Positions 33,101 to 44,062 of a stretch of 64,000 nt of DNA are shown here, piece after piece. Both the position numbers and the translations under genes were made by a program. The DNA comes from Thelonectria olida (Eukaryota > Ascomycota > Sordariomycetes > Hypocreales > Nectriaceae). The DNA lies in NCBI GenBank assembly GCA_020736575.1, contig JAGPYM010000029.1:62001-126000 (forward strand), in the 5' to 3' direction. Below the pieces are notes generated by a model. That model searched no databases and was not told the DNA's origin. It worked only from the letters and a program-made list of their open reading frames with translations. Every line of letters starts with the position of its first letter. Position 1 is the first letter of the stretch.

Positions 33101-34632
33101 ATGATTCCACCGCCGTCTGCCTCGGCCATCCTCGTAAGGAGTGCACATGCACTGCCCTGTCTGAAGCATGAGCACTGCGGCTGAGAACAGCCATGTTCAT
33201 CGCTGCATTCGTAACGTCACTGACCTCGTTACCAGGCCATCGTCTACACATTGATCGCCATTGCGACGGTACTCATCGCGGCCCGAATCTATCTGCGAAT
33301 CAAGATACAAAAACGGCGGCTTCTTTTCAGTGACTGGCTCATGATATTAGGATGGTGCGGTGCCTTTGCGTCAGCACCATTCAATATTGTTCTCAGCAGC
33401 TACGGGGCACTGAAGCCACATATCGATTATTCCCTCACGAATTATCATGTTGACTTGGGAACCTTCAAATTCGTGCGAAAGGCAAGTCTGAGCGATTTCT
33501 CATCTCCATCAACCCATCATCTCTCGCAAATCTTCATGCTGTAACGCACATGAAGCTAACCATACCGCACTCTTCAGATGATCTGGGCAAGTGGTTTGCC
33601 GTTATTCACCACGCCCTACTTCTGCAAGGCGTCTCTTCTGGCCGTCTACCTACAGCTATTCCCACCGTTCCTGAAGAAAAGAAGGATAGTGCTTTGGGTA
33701 ACCATTGGATACGTTGTAGTCGGCTACATTGTATCCATGTCGTTGCTTTTCTTTCTTTGCTTTCCGCCTTCTAGGTATTGGTAAGTTGAGTATCTCTTTT
33801 GTTTGAAAAGTTCACCCAACAGGCATCCCCATGCCTTCAGCAAGCGACTTCCTCTAACTTCTCACAAGGTCACTGGAGCACCCAGAAAACATGTGTAGCG
33901 TCAAGACAGTGATCCGCATATACATAGTCTCCTGGGTATTACATTTTAGTAGCAGTATTGCTAGTGAGTCCTTCTCTCAACACAGACAACACTGGGAAAG
34001 AAGCTGAGAATTACTAACACATAACTATTCATGTAGTATTTATTTTACCATTCCTCGTCATATACAACTTGCAGATGGACACGAAGACGAGGATAACCGC
34101 CTATTGTGTCTTGCTCCTGGGATTAGTTGACATTGCCTTTTGCTTAACACGGTTTTTGTCAGTTCAATTGAGTCACCCTGGTGATTTCAAATCTATTACA
34201 ATAGTTAGTAAGTTGATTTATCCAACAGCCAACTTGGTGTCAAGTCCGTGTTTGCTCACACAGAATGCTATAGCATTATGGAATTCACTAGACATTTACA
34301 TTGGGCTCGTTGTTGCCTGCCTTCCGGCTCTCCGGCCTTATCTTCGCCGTGGCTTCACAGCATCTAATCAAGATAGTTACTCAGCTCGACGGGAGAGGTG
34401 TGCCGGTTCGCGCACAAGGACAGGCCAAAGTGGGTTCGAGGAGATTGATGAGGTAGTATACCCTAGACGTGCTACAGGCGTGACTTGCATGTCAGAAGAT
34501 CGCTATGCTCCAGACTTATCTGAATTCACTAGGGACGAGGTTTGGGATGACGATAGGAAGAGGAATAGAAGCGATGTCGAGCTTGTTACTCTCCATGTCG
34601 GGCCGCCTGCAAAGAAGCTCTCGCGTTTGTAG
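33101..34632 (+). CDS. Seven-helix integral membrane protein (rhodopsin-like/SAT4 family)
   Basis: Five exons are read: 33101-33133, 33236-33481, 33578-33780, 33869-33963 and 34037-34632, giving 390 residues in frame. The second intron (33482-33577) begins with GCAAGT after AAG, a GC-AG intron. The others are GT-AG. Seven hydrophobic helices are visible, beginning IVYTLIAIATVLIAARIYLR and including LLFSDWLMILGWCGAFAS, FCKASLLAVYLQLFP and TANLVSSPCLLTQNAIALWN. A hydrophilic tail of about 90 residues follows. The layout fits the fungal Pth11/SAT4-like group, though no extracellular CFEM domain is present. The ligand or role is unknown. The gene appears intact. Confidence 0.78.
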
Positions 34633-35230
34633 ATGTTCTGATAGTTATTTAAACAATGATAGAAAGCTATAAATCAATATCTAATTTAGTGAGTTCTCAT
34701 AGGCTTCATTATGGAAGATGGGCTTAATAATACGATAATCTCATTGTCGTGCTATTATTCAACTCCATGTACTGCTAAACTAGATCACAGCGGTTGGCAC
34801 TGCCAGAGCAGATATTGCACGTTTCCGAAGCCGAGCACACAACTTGGGCGCAGCATGTGCTCCTTGATGGCTAGGATGGCAAAACAATGCAGATGTCGCG
34901 CGAACTAGTCGACTCTCTCCGAGGCTGTACCAGAGTGCTAGTCCATATATAAAGTAGACCTAGGCTGCGCTCAAGTAAAAGCCGCTTGGTAAGGCACCGT
35001 TTCGGCCTTGGTGTGCTGTCAAGTGGCCTTTCAACAGGAAGGAGATTGACGATGTTCTCTCCAGGCTGGACCACCACGGGTAGAGAGTCACTCTCGGTTT
35101 TCAATGCCATCAAACGTGAGCTCGGAAGGCGGCTGGACCGTGGAGCAGCGTCGATAGAATCTTTGAGCACTTCTCCGCGGCACTAGGTAGAGATGTTCGA
35201 AGGTATCTTATCCAGTCCGACGATGATGCA
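34633..35230. other. Intergenic interval, possibly the decayed N-terminus of the NB-ARC relic
   Basis: An open frame at 34986-35186 on the plus strand (MVRHRFGLGVLSSGLSTGRR at its start) precedes the NB-ARC relic in the same orientation. It could be part of its lost effector domain, but I recognise no family. Confidence 0.25.
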
Positions 35231-35740
35231 TTGGTAACTCGCAAGCCTTGTTTTTGCGTACCAGTTTAGTGTGACCCTGACTTCTTCGATCGACTAGGAA
35301 TCATGGCTTGGGTGATGGAACAATACGCAGGCCCGGCTAGTCGTATGGCCATCGTCGGCAGGGTCGGGTACGAACTGGGGTTGCTGAGCGAGCTTATTGC
35401 CAAGTGTGCTAATATGCTGCAGGAATTTGTCTGTCGCCATTTAATTCGCCTCACATATCTACGAAAAATCGCTGTAAACTATTGTCTTCTAGCCACATGC
35501 GAGTTCCGAGGCCAGGTTCGGAGAGGGATGCCAGTCCATCGCAGACACATTACAACAGCCTCGGCGAAACGATTCCAGTGTCAACATGCTTAGACTAGTC
35601 TGCGACTAGCTACAGAGAGAGGAAGTCGGCCCATGGTTGATGGTCTTGGACAAGACCAACGACTCAACCTGCTTTGTGGTACGCCCAGAGCCGACGAGGA
35701 CAGTCGACCGGTGACGGGCAACTATGGGGCAACAGAGATG
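35231..35740 (+). pseudogene. Relic of an NB-ARC (NLR-like) gene
   Basis: The plus strand reads PCFCVPV, a stop, then CDPDFFDR and GPASRMAIVGRVG. This is the linker and start of an NB-ARC domain of the kind PDFVDR...ASRxALVGLGGVGK, but the P-loop lysine region is destroyed. After a frame change come HASSEARFGEGCQSIADTLQ and SSVNMLRLVCD, a TAG, then LQREEVGPWLMVLDKTNDST. The last matches the kinase-2 strand (WLMVLDNADD in intact proteins). The TAG stands where a Trp codon TGG is expected, a G-to-A change on this strand. The segment between P-loop and HASS is scrambled or missing, and nothing of the later NB-ARC or repeat domain is seen. This was a heterokaryon-incompatibility or immunity-type STAND gene. 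Confidence 0.68.
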
Positions 35741-36679
35741 TCGAACGGAATGACCAAATAAGAGTGTATAAAAGTAAAGGATGGTGAGTTCAGCATTGAG
35801 ATTGAATATAATTTATTAAACTTGGTCAATCGGGCATCTACGTGGCACAAGTTGGGAAAGTTATTCACATCTCGTGTGACGGTCCTGGACCGTAACCGGG
35901 GAAGTCATCGTGGAGTAAGCCCTCCAGGAAGGCGATTTACAGCAGCTAAGGTACATTATAATGCCCGTGAGCGTGAGATATTATGACCTACCCCATTGAA
36001 TGAACAAACACTGGCGCAAGAGTGAATGTATTTCTATGGATAGGTAGCCAAATGGGGCAGCAAGTCCCCGACCTACCACTCTTCCGACTGTGGATCGCGG
36101 GATCTTGTCGGATCCGGAAGATTAAATGGCCGGTCCGAAAGGGAGGTTCAATTGTGATTCATGTCACACGGGAAAATTAATGAAAATAGCTTCAAATAGA
36201 TGATCTTCAATTCATCAATTGATCTGTTATTCAGCAGTTGTGTTCATGTCTATGACGAGGTTGTGGATGCAGGATTTTCCCTCTTTGGACCCAACAACTC
36301 TTAGTCATCTCGGCTAGACCTGCCTCTTCCATCTGACAGATCTACGGTCCGGCTGGTGGACTTTCGGTTCCCCTAACATCCCGCGTTGGAGCTGTCATTG
36401 TCAATCCACAATCCCCGTGTCCCTTGACGCCAGCTGCGACTCAGAGCTGCAATAGCTTCACTGCAGCTTAAACGGTGCAAGGGATGATAGACACAAGACG
36501 CTTAGCCCCTAGTGACGCTGGTGGTCTTCAAACTGCTCGGTGAGTCTCATACTTAGACGAAGGCGTGAAGCTCGTGGGAAACTAAACACGGGACAGGGAT
36601 AGGGCAATCTAGCGTTATTAGAGCATAGGTACTCAGGCACTTGAATTCTTAGATGCACTATCTGATCACAAGGGCATTA
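35741..36679. other. Gene-free interval
   Basis: Fairly AT-rich DNA around 36170-36240. No gene or repeat supported. Confidence 0.35.
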
Positions 36680-37798
36680 TTACACCAATTCGACCAACAT
36701 TGCCTCCAAAAATTCTTTCTGAGTAGTAATAAATTCCCTCGTAGCCTCGATGTCAAAGGACTGACCGAGACGTCTTGCTTCGCGGAATTTCTTGGCCTGG
36801 TCTCGGAATCGTTCCTCAAGAATAGTGGCTCGGTAGTCAGCATAATCCAAGTACAGGTCCGATAAGACGCTGATGCTTCGGGAGCCCGTAAGCACGAGTT
36901 CGTCGCGGACAAAGGGAGACTTGGGGCGGAATGCAGTGATCATGCTGATACGCTCCCTGCCACCAAGGGCTTTAAGAGCCGCATGCTCGATGTACCTGCC
37001 CTGCAGGATGACAGCAGTTCCCTGGGCACATTAGTCTTCTGCTCCCCGGATTCATGGCGTCAAGCACGTACCATGTCAGGACCGCGAAGTTTCATGACCT
37101 CTCCTGTACCAGTCTTGATCGCTGTCTCTCCACCCGTCATTCCAGTGCAGTCAGACAGCATGGTCACACAGACGAATGGGAAACTGTCGTAGTGCCAGGA
37201 GAAACCCACGCTGGCATCTTGAGTCTCCCCCGAGTCTTCATTGATGGTAATGTTGATGTGCCCAATTTCAACCTCGAATGCAGGGACAAGCTGGATTCCC
37301 GCAACTTGTGATACCGCGTCAATGAGTTCAGGGCTCTTCCATAGCGCATGGGTGAAGGGGGCGTCCCTAGATTTCAATCAACAACAGGGGTAGATGCTGA
37401 TGTGGGCCGTTGACTTACTCCTGGGTGTATCCCCGGATCATATTCTTGCAAAAACTTGACGCATACTGGCACTTTTCAAGTACGGGTTCACTGAAAATCT
37501 CACGTCGAATCTGCTGAGCAGCTTCTCGAGTGTATAGAGTGAATGGCTCAGAGGATGCAACGTCTGAAATGCCCTCGCCTTCGAGGCCGATTTCCGTCAT
37601 GGTGAAGATTCTCTTGGGTGGAAAAAAATTGAGGTGCTTCTTGGGGTCGAAATCAACCTTGTTGATGGCTCGGGCGGTCTCGATAAGGTCTTTCGGCAGA
37701 AGTTTGGTTGGGCGTTGTGCGGTCTTGTTGGTAGGACCGACGACGATGGGAGGTCCTCTCTTGCGAGGGACGATGGGGCGAGAAACTGCCGCAGCCAT
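36680..37798 (-). CDS. Fe(II)/2-oxoglutarate-dependent oxygenase-like protein, paralog A
   Basis: Three exons are read: 37798-37419, 37366-37072 and 37021-36680. The introns are 37367-37418 and 37022-37071, and the product has 338 residues. Near residue 184 the motif WHYDS gives the H-x-D of the Fe(II) site. It is followed by TMLSDCTGMTGGETAI and GTAVILQGRYIEH, where the His is a plausible distal ligand. RERISMITAFR provides an Arg/Ser pair as expected for 2-oxoglutarate binding. The N-terminal half (KKHLNFFPPKRIFTMTEIGL, ASSFCKNMIRGY) is shared with paralog B at 44063-45152, which has the same exon-exon joint before GTAV. The substrate is unknown. Nearby genes (amino-acid permease, aldolase) hint at an amino acid. 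Enzyme activity is inferred from motifs only. Confidence 0.8.
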
Positions 37799-39370
37799 GA
37801 TTATGAGCTCTGTGTACAGAGTACGAATAAGAGTCGATATGTGTCGATGGGCCCAGTAAGAGGCATGTATTGATAATGACTGTTGACCAAGAAAGGGAGC
37901 CGGGATCGTGGGAAAGTATTCGTATATATCACTATTGGAGTGGTACGTATATCAGAGCGCTCGGATTGTTCCCGATAGGTGCAATAGGTGAGGAAGTACA
38001 GATGAAAGCATCAGAATCAGATGCAATTGGCCTTTGTCTATTTCGTCTACAGTTCCGATGGACCCGATGCCGAATATTGAACAATACTCCAGGCTCCCAC
38101 CACGTTTCCAAGCCACATTTTCAAATTTACTAACACTAGGTAATGAGCGGTTACCATCACCCACCTATCACTCTTACTCAATGTGTTAGCTCTCTCATGT
38201 GGTCTGTCCTTGTGTTGTCCTCGGGACCATAATTCGAAGCCACCGAGCTTTCGAGGAGAGATAAGCTCGTACTCCATGGGGTAAAGTCTAGCGTACGCCT
38301 GTCAGATGATGCGGGGTTTACGAGACATCAGAAGATTGAAACGGAGATGGGTAGTCTGATTCGCTGTGTTCAGCACGCGGCTAACACGACCAAATTGGGA
38401 ATATCGGAAGCAAATGATGCATACACTCACTAGCCCTTGGATGGTTTAAGTCCTGCACTATTGAGATTGGACCCCTTTGAAGAAGCTATCTACCAGTTTC
38501 GATCATCGGCATTTCCGAAGTTATTGATACTCTGAAATGCGCCAAGATTCGTAGGAGCATCATCTTCACTTATGAATCATCGAGATAGTCGTATAGATGG
38601 GTGTTACTATTGGCATTTCAAGGAAGGCAAAGCCTTGATTCACTTCCCAAAGCCTTGATTCGACATCTGCTCAGGCCCTTGTACTTGCACCCCATAAGGA
38701 TGCATGTCTTCCGCAAACAGGGAACCTTGCTTACTGCAAGACCAAGTTGGATAACTGTAGAGAGCTTTAGCATGTCCGGTTTACGATATGAGCTGCCAGT
38801 TAAACGCTTCTTTACTAGATAAGAAAGAGATTCCGAGTGCTGACAGACACTCCTTGGTTCCAACGTAGCTCGGGAACTTCGGCTTTGGCACGAAGCTGGC
38901 TGGTGTCGATGCATTCTGTTTGTGAATATTACTAAGCTTGATAATAGCCCTACTTCTGATTTGACCCCTTTCTTATTCTGAGTTGTCTATATACCAAACG
39001 TTGATGCTCCGATAAGCAAAATGTTGTCCCGGTTTTGTGGTCGATCGTGAGATCGCGAATGTGCGGCCCCGGATCATCTTGAGCATTCTAACATCCGCAT
39101 AGCCATATAACTAGAGCTGTCGACACGGAGATCCTTTGGGGGACATTGGGCTTAGCCTTATGTGATATCGATCACAGCATTATAGGGGTGAAAGCCTTGA
39201 TGGGCCCAAAAAGCACTTGCCAATGACATGAACCAAGGAGGAAAGTTGGTATCTATGATGCATGAGCTCATCTGACAGGCATGAATCTTACAACTGGCTG
39301 AATGGCGCATAGCGTTTGTATTCCTAATCTTGAAAACATATATACAGCCTGACTTTGATCTATGAACGAC
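37799..39370. other. Gene-free interval with a short direct repeat
   Basis: No gene is recognised. The 14-mer CAAAGCCTTGATTC occurs at 38628-38641 and again at 38648-38661, a 20-bp partial duplication. Confidence 0.4.
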
Positions 39371-41116
39371 CTAAGCATCACCTTGCGCCTTGCCTTTCCT
39401 TCGGAGGCCCACAAGATGCCCCATCTCAGTCCAGAATCCCACTGGTGGTGAAACGATGGAGTTCTCATAAGTCTCGATGAGCGGCCGTTCCCAGACAAGA
39501 TCAACCTCATGGGGCCTGATATACTTTGTCTTCTTAATAATCTTCCACCCAAAGAACAGGCAAGGAGCTAGCAATTGCATAGTATAATTTGTGAAAAAGT
39601 TGGAGACGCTCCAGGGAACAAAGGAGGTATATCCATAGGCGAGGAGAATGATACTCTGGATGACAATCGCAATCCAGGCTCCGTAAGGCTGAAAGTATCC
39701 GTAATAGGGCCTGGTCTTTCGATCGATGCCTTGGGCCTCACAAGCCTTGTAATAGTTGATGAATGTGATGGACATGATGAGGAAAGTAATAATGCCGCCG
39801 CCGGTGACAATATTGATTAGCCAGTTCAACACCTTGGCCGAACCCTTTGAGAGCTGCAGAAATGAGAGCAAAGGGAAAAGCATAACCACACAAAAACAGT
39901 AAATCGGCACACCCCTTCGATTGCAGTAGCGTAAGAAGCGAGGTGCTCGGCCTTCAAGTGCCAAGCTGTAGAGGGTTCGAGTTGCGCAGTAGGTGTATGT
40001 GTTCCCCGCAGAGAAGATGGACGTAAGAATCAAGGCGTTGACAATGTGAGGCAGGACGCTGATTCCGAAGGATTCCATAGCAATAACGTATGGCGAGGCA
40101 GCTGCAGTGCCACCCCCTCCGCTTCCAAAGTAGATGTCGACGAGGGTCGGGTGGTTGTAGGGGACGACGATTCCTACGGCAAGTGCACCTACAATGAAGA
40201 AGATGCAGAACCGATAGTAAACCGTTTTGAAGGCTGACTTGATGTAAACACTCGGACGCTTGGCCTCGGCGGCGACCATGCTGATATACTCAGGGCCGAC
40301 GATGGTAAAGGCAGCGCTCCAAAGAGCAGCGAGGAAACCTTCAAAGCGTCCCAAATTCCCAGTTGTGATATATGATGCAAAGGCGCCAGGATCTGACCAG
40401 TATCGAAAGCCGTATGCATCGTGATGTGGGTTTCCTCCAACCATTGTGATAAAGGTGAATGCGAAGAGAATGAAGATGAGGACGAGCTTTCCTCCAGATA
40501 GCCAAAACTCGGCTTCTCCATAGAATCGAACGGCGAGGATGTTAAGGCATCTACACAAAGACGTTAGTCAAGGCACATACTTCAGCCGTTGAATGAGAAC
40601 CTACCCGTATGCAACAATTACAGCAGCGCAGATGCCAGCAGTAGGTCCAGGGTTAATCACGTCTGGATTCCAGAACGACAGAACAAAGGTCAGAGCGGTA
40701 ATCTCGAATGGGATAACCAATGCCTCATAAAGGAAGAAATTCCATCCAGCGACGAAGCCCAGCGCGTCGTCAACCCAGTAGCCAGCCAGACGAACAAAGC
40801 CACCCGCAACAGGCATATAGGTATTCATTTCGGCGACGGAGTTGTTGACAAGCGCAAGGACGAGGGAGTAGAGGGTATATGCGATAAGGAGGCTCCCTGG
40901 ACCGCCTCTGGCAAGACCTCCACCGATGCTGATGAAAAGGGCTGTTCCGATGGAACCGCCAGCGGCGATGAGCTGGATTTGGCGGTTGCCAAGTCGGCGG
41001 TGGAGGCCACCGACGTTGGCGTCGCTCTGGTGGTAATCCAAATCATGGATGCTGCCCACGTCGGCCGAGCGAGAGAGCTCGAGCTTGGTGTTGTCGTTCT
41101 TTTCTTCTAACGACAT
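39371..41116 (-). CDS. Amino-acid permease (YAT family, Dip5/Put4-like)
   Basis: This is a plasma-membrane proton/amino-acid symporter. Two exons are read, 41116-40605 and 40550-39371, with a 54-bp intron whose donor GTAGGT splits the Gly codon of AYGCLNILAV. The product has 563 residues. The family signature after a hydrophilic N-terminus is LGNRQIQLIAAGGSIGTALF. Twelve hydrophobic segments can be followed, including FVAGWNFFLYEALVIPFEIT, IVGPEYISMVAAEAKRPS and FSAGNTYTYCATRTLYSLAL. The exact substrate cannot be read from sequence. The gene lies between two paralogous oxygenase-like genes and shares their strand. A Gcn4/CpcA-type site lies 46 bp upstream of the ATG. Confidence 0.94.
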
Positions 41117-41161
41117 TTTGGCTCAGTGCGCGATTGTCTTGAGAGAGAGTGCAAAGTCGAC

Positions 41162-41176
41162 TGACTCAATTGAGTC
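41162..41176. promoter_or_regulatory. Gcn4/CpcA-like palindrome upstream of the permease
   Basis: TGACTCAATTGAGTC contains the 14-bp perfect palindrome GACTCAATTGAGTC at 41163-41176. TGACTCA is the core site of Gcn4 in yeast and CpcA/CPC1 in filamentous fungi. It lies immediately upstream of the permease start and suggests control by amino-acid starvation. The distance may place it in the 5' leader rather than the promoter. Confidence 0.5.
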
Positions 41177-41656
41177 GTCAGTCAAACCAATCAGATAAGA
41201 GGCCAAATAAGGAGGAAGGAACAAAGTATGAAGAGCGAGGCTAGGGTGCGAGTTGATCCTGCGAGAGGAGACGAGGGCTCACGGGAGATTTCACAAGAAT
41301 TGGTCGGCGCATGCAAGGCTATTATACCCGCCGAGGCTTCTGGTGTAGGACAGACACCCCTGTGTTTGTTGCTCGAGTCGTGCTTATCTCTACTTTGGTT
41401 ACCTTGCCACCTCATAGATAGGACAAATACCTTAGGCTGTTTGACTGAACGAGATACGCTAATTGAGGTGCAGGATCAAGACCCCGGGATAACCGATATC
41501 AATATCTTCCACTTCTCGTCCACAAGCTTTTGAGTCTTATTCGACCCGAGTGCACCATACTAGCTTGAATTTGCCCCAATGCCAAGTAAGTCCTCAAATC
41601 CGGGGAAGCCGTGGGACAGCCCAGTAGTGCTCGTGGTATGTCATTACCTCCCGACC
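41177..41656. other. Permease upstream region
   Basis: About 480 bp between the CpcA-like site and the transposon. No gene recognised. The left TA of the transposon target site is at 41657-41658. Confidence 0.4.
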
Positions 41657-41658
41657 TA

Positions 41659-43049
41659 CAGTGGGGTTCCAAAAGTCTGTCAAAAGGGGGGCGCGTCGCG
41701 TAACCTTCCCAATTCCAACGCGACACCCCCTTTTTCTTCAACACACCACAACTTTTTATAATAACATCCGATTTACGATCTTTTAGTACTATTATATCTG
41801 GGAATCGTCAATCTAACTAGGAAATCAATTCCGAGACCCATGTGGCAATTATTACTGCTATAGACCTGGGTCAAAAGAGAAGTGATGTCGCACGCGACTT
41901 TAGCGTGTCCCCGAGTGCTATGACTCGAATTCTTTAATAGTTTGAACAGATATAGTTAGTCCATTTACAACCTCGCTCTAGACGTCTAAAGAGTCTCTTG
42001 CCACGGGATATACATGCTATTACTTATAAAGTCCGTTAAAATAATGATATCATACGGAGGGAGCTTATCTTTAAACTCCAGCTTCTAGTAAGCGGGACGA
42101 TAATCCGTTGCGCTTTAAATAAAATCAACTTGTGCAAATGGCGGTCTAAGAAGAGGATTTTTATATTAAAAGAAATAGTAAAAGAGCGGTATTCTTGGAT
42201 ACTAACTTGGCGCCGCGCCGAAGACGAATTAATGCAGGTATGAGCTATTAAAGATGATATGTCTGTCACCCTACTAACCTGGATCTGAGGTTATTTTTTC
42301 TAATAAGTGTATAATCTAGAATTCAAGTTTAAATCCAAATAATTAGGTCTGGCGTTTTACTTATAAGGCCTATAATCCTTAATTTATTAATAAATAAAAT
42401 CACAGAAAGCTAACTATTTAGATAATAGTCTGGGGAGCGATTTAACTGGAAGGTAAGAGCTGCCTGGTGATTATGACTAGAGACGAGCTCGCTAAGTATA
42501 AAGGATTTAGTTCTAGAAGCTATATGCAGGCTCTATAGGAAGGTCTGCTCCCTATCTACAATGGGACGTGTTATTTTCAGTAAGATAATGCTTCAATCTA
42601 TCGTTCTGCCGTCACAGAGGCATTCCTCGCCCAGAACGCGATTTCGCTAATTGACTGGCCAAGTCACAGCCCAGATCTCAACCCAATTGAACATATTTGG
42701 AATATGTTGAAGAGCACACTTTATAAAATGTTCCCTCACCTTTAAAACCTACGAAAAAACCAGCTGGATATCGAAGAGTTCAAATTATGCTTGAATAAAG
42801 CGTGGGCAGCTCTCCCATAGGATAAAATACGGGCCTTAGTGGAATTAGTGCCCCGTTGCGTGGAGGCTTGTCGCCAAGCCCGGGGTTGGTATACCAAATA
42901 TTGATCCCTAGCTTCCGATGATTTAAAAAATGTATATACTTTCTTTATTATGTGACTTTTGGTTGAGAAATGTGTATATTTATTACGTGCGTTGTCGTGG
43001 TGTAATGTGGGAAAAGTGGGCAATTTGACAGACTTTTGGAAGGTAACTG
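41659..43049 (+). mobile_element. Degraded Tc1/mariner-type transposon, 1391 bp, RIP-like
   Basis: Both ends start with CAGT and carry imperfect terminal inverted repeats sharing the 18-base core TTCCAAAAGTCTGTCAAA (left from 41668, right as the reverse complement ending near 43040). The element is flanked by TA on both sides (41657-41658 and 43050-43051), the mariner target-site duplication. The plus strand encodes a decayed transposase. ETHVAIITAIDLGQKRSDVA begins the DNA-binding part, and DNASIYRSAVTEAFLAQNAI with WPSHSPDLNPIEHIW forms the catalytic end, with 34 residues between Asp and Glu (DD34E). Many in-frame TAG and TAA codons stand where Gln or Trp is expected, as in FQ-stop-DNAS. 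The middle is very AT-rich. This fits repeat-induced point mutation. It is dead. Confidence 0.9.
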
Positions 43050-43051
43050 TA

Positions 43052-44062
43052 TAGCTGTTGGCCACTTTCAAATCGCCAGCAACCCCTGCTTCCCCAGATT
43101 GTGCGGCAACTCGCCCCTCTTTTGTACTAGGTAGCCCGAAGCTATCTTAGCTGCCGGATGGGAAGCTGAAAGTGGCAAAAGTGGTGAGACACAATCAGGA
43201 GGAGACCACAAGGTGAACTGAGCTTTGATAAGTGGCGTACCGTGTCAAAGGCGGTGGAGAGTCACTTGTCCAGTTCTCTTCATCTAATGGCTCCGGAATA
43301 GAAAATCCTAGGTCCCGGTTCCTCATCTTCGTGTGTATAATAGGTTGATCGGATATCCCGAGATGGTCTGTGATAGCGTCGTAACCGTGAACACAATCTC
43401 CACCCTGTACCGCCAATGGTGGCCGTCTTTTGAACCCTTGGACCGACTGATGAACCAAGCTCACTTTGGCATGGATGCCAGGGACGCTAACCGTTTGACC
43501 TCTGAATTCTCGGGTGAAAGCTTTGACAGCCGCTTTTGTCGGCTTCTCTGCACCCTCTATCGGCTTCAACCCGAGATTGCCACTTCAGCATCGCCTTGGC
43601 TCGCATCGACCCATCATTGGGTTGGATGGGCGACACAGCACAGGCAGACAGTATTAAGTATTATCAGTCAATGGAGAGATAGGGAGACCTCCTAAGGCTT
43701 ACTATCGGGAAAAGGCACACAGGCTACCACCTGGTATCCAAGTCATTGTATCCAAATCATGTCCATGAAGATATCCAACTTGAGCGAAGAATTAAAAGGA
43801 TCTTCTCGACTGGAAAAGTTGAAAGCTCATCGATTGCATGTGCACGACATTTTATTTGCATTAAGGAGGCAAAAACAACCAGCTCGTGAGCCCTCGCCGC
43901 GATCTGGATGTTGCCATGACAATCAGGTCGTCCTTAGTCTTAACATGATCTCTTCTGACGGTAAGATAGTATCACATGTTCAATTTCATTCTTCTGTCAA
44001 AGGGCAAAACAGCGGAAACATGATATTCATGGGCATGAACAGGAAACCTATTTGCTCATTCC
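43052..44062. other. Intergenic interval after the transposon
   Basis: Opposed open frames at 43195-43569 (minus) and 43333-43695 (plus) have no recognised domain. Neither has splice support, and I do not call a gene. Confidence 0.35.

Noticed and set aside
38628..38661. Direct repeat CAAAGCCTTGATTC twice, 20 bp apart, as a mobile-element footprint
   Set aside because: There are no terminal repeats or target-site duplications. Local slippage explains it.
43195..43695. Overlapping 120-codon open frames on both strands next to the transposon
   Set aside because: No domain, no splice sites and mutual overlap. Likely chance in GC-balanced DNA.
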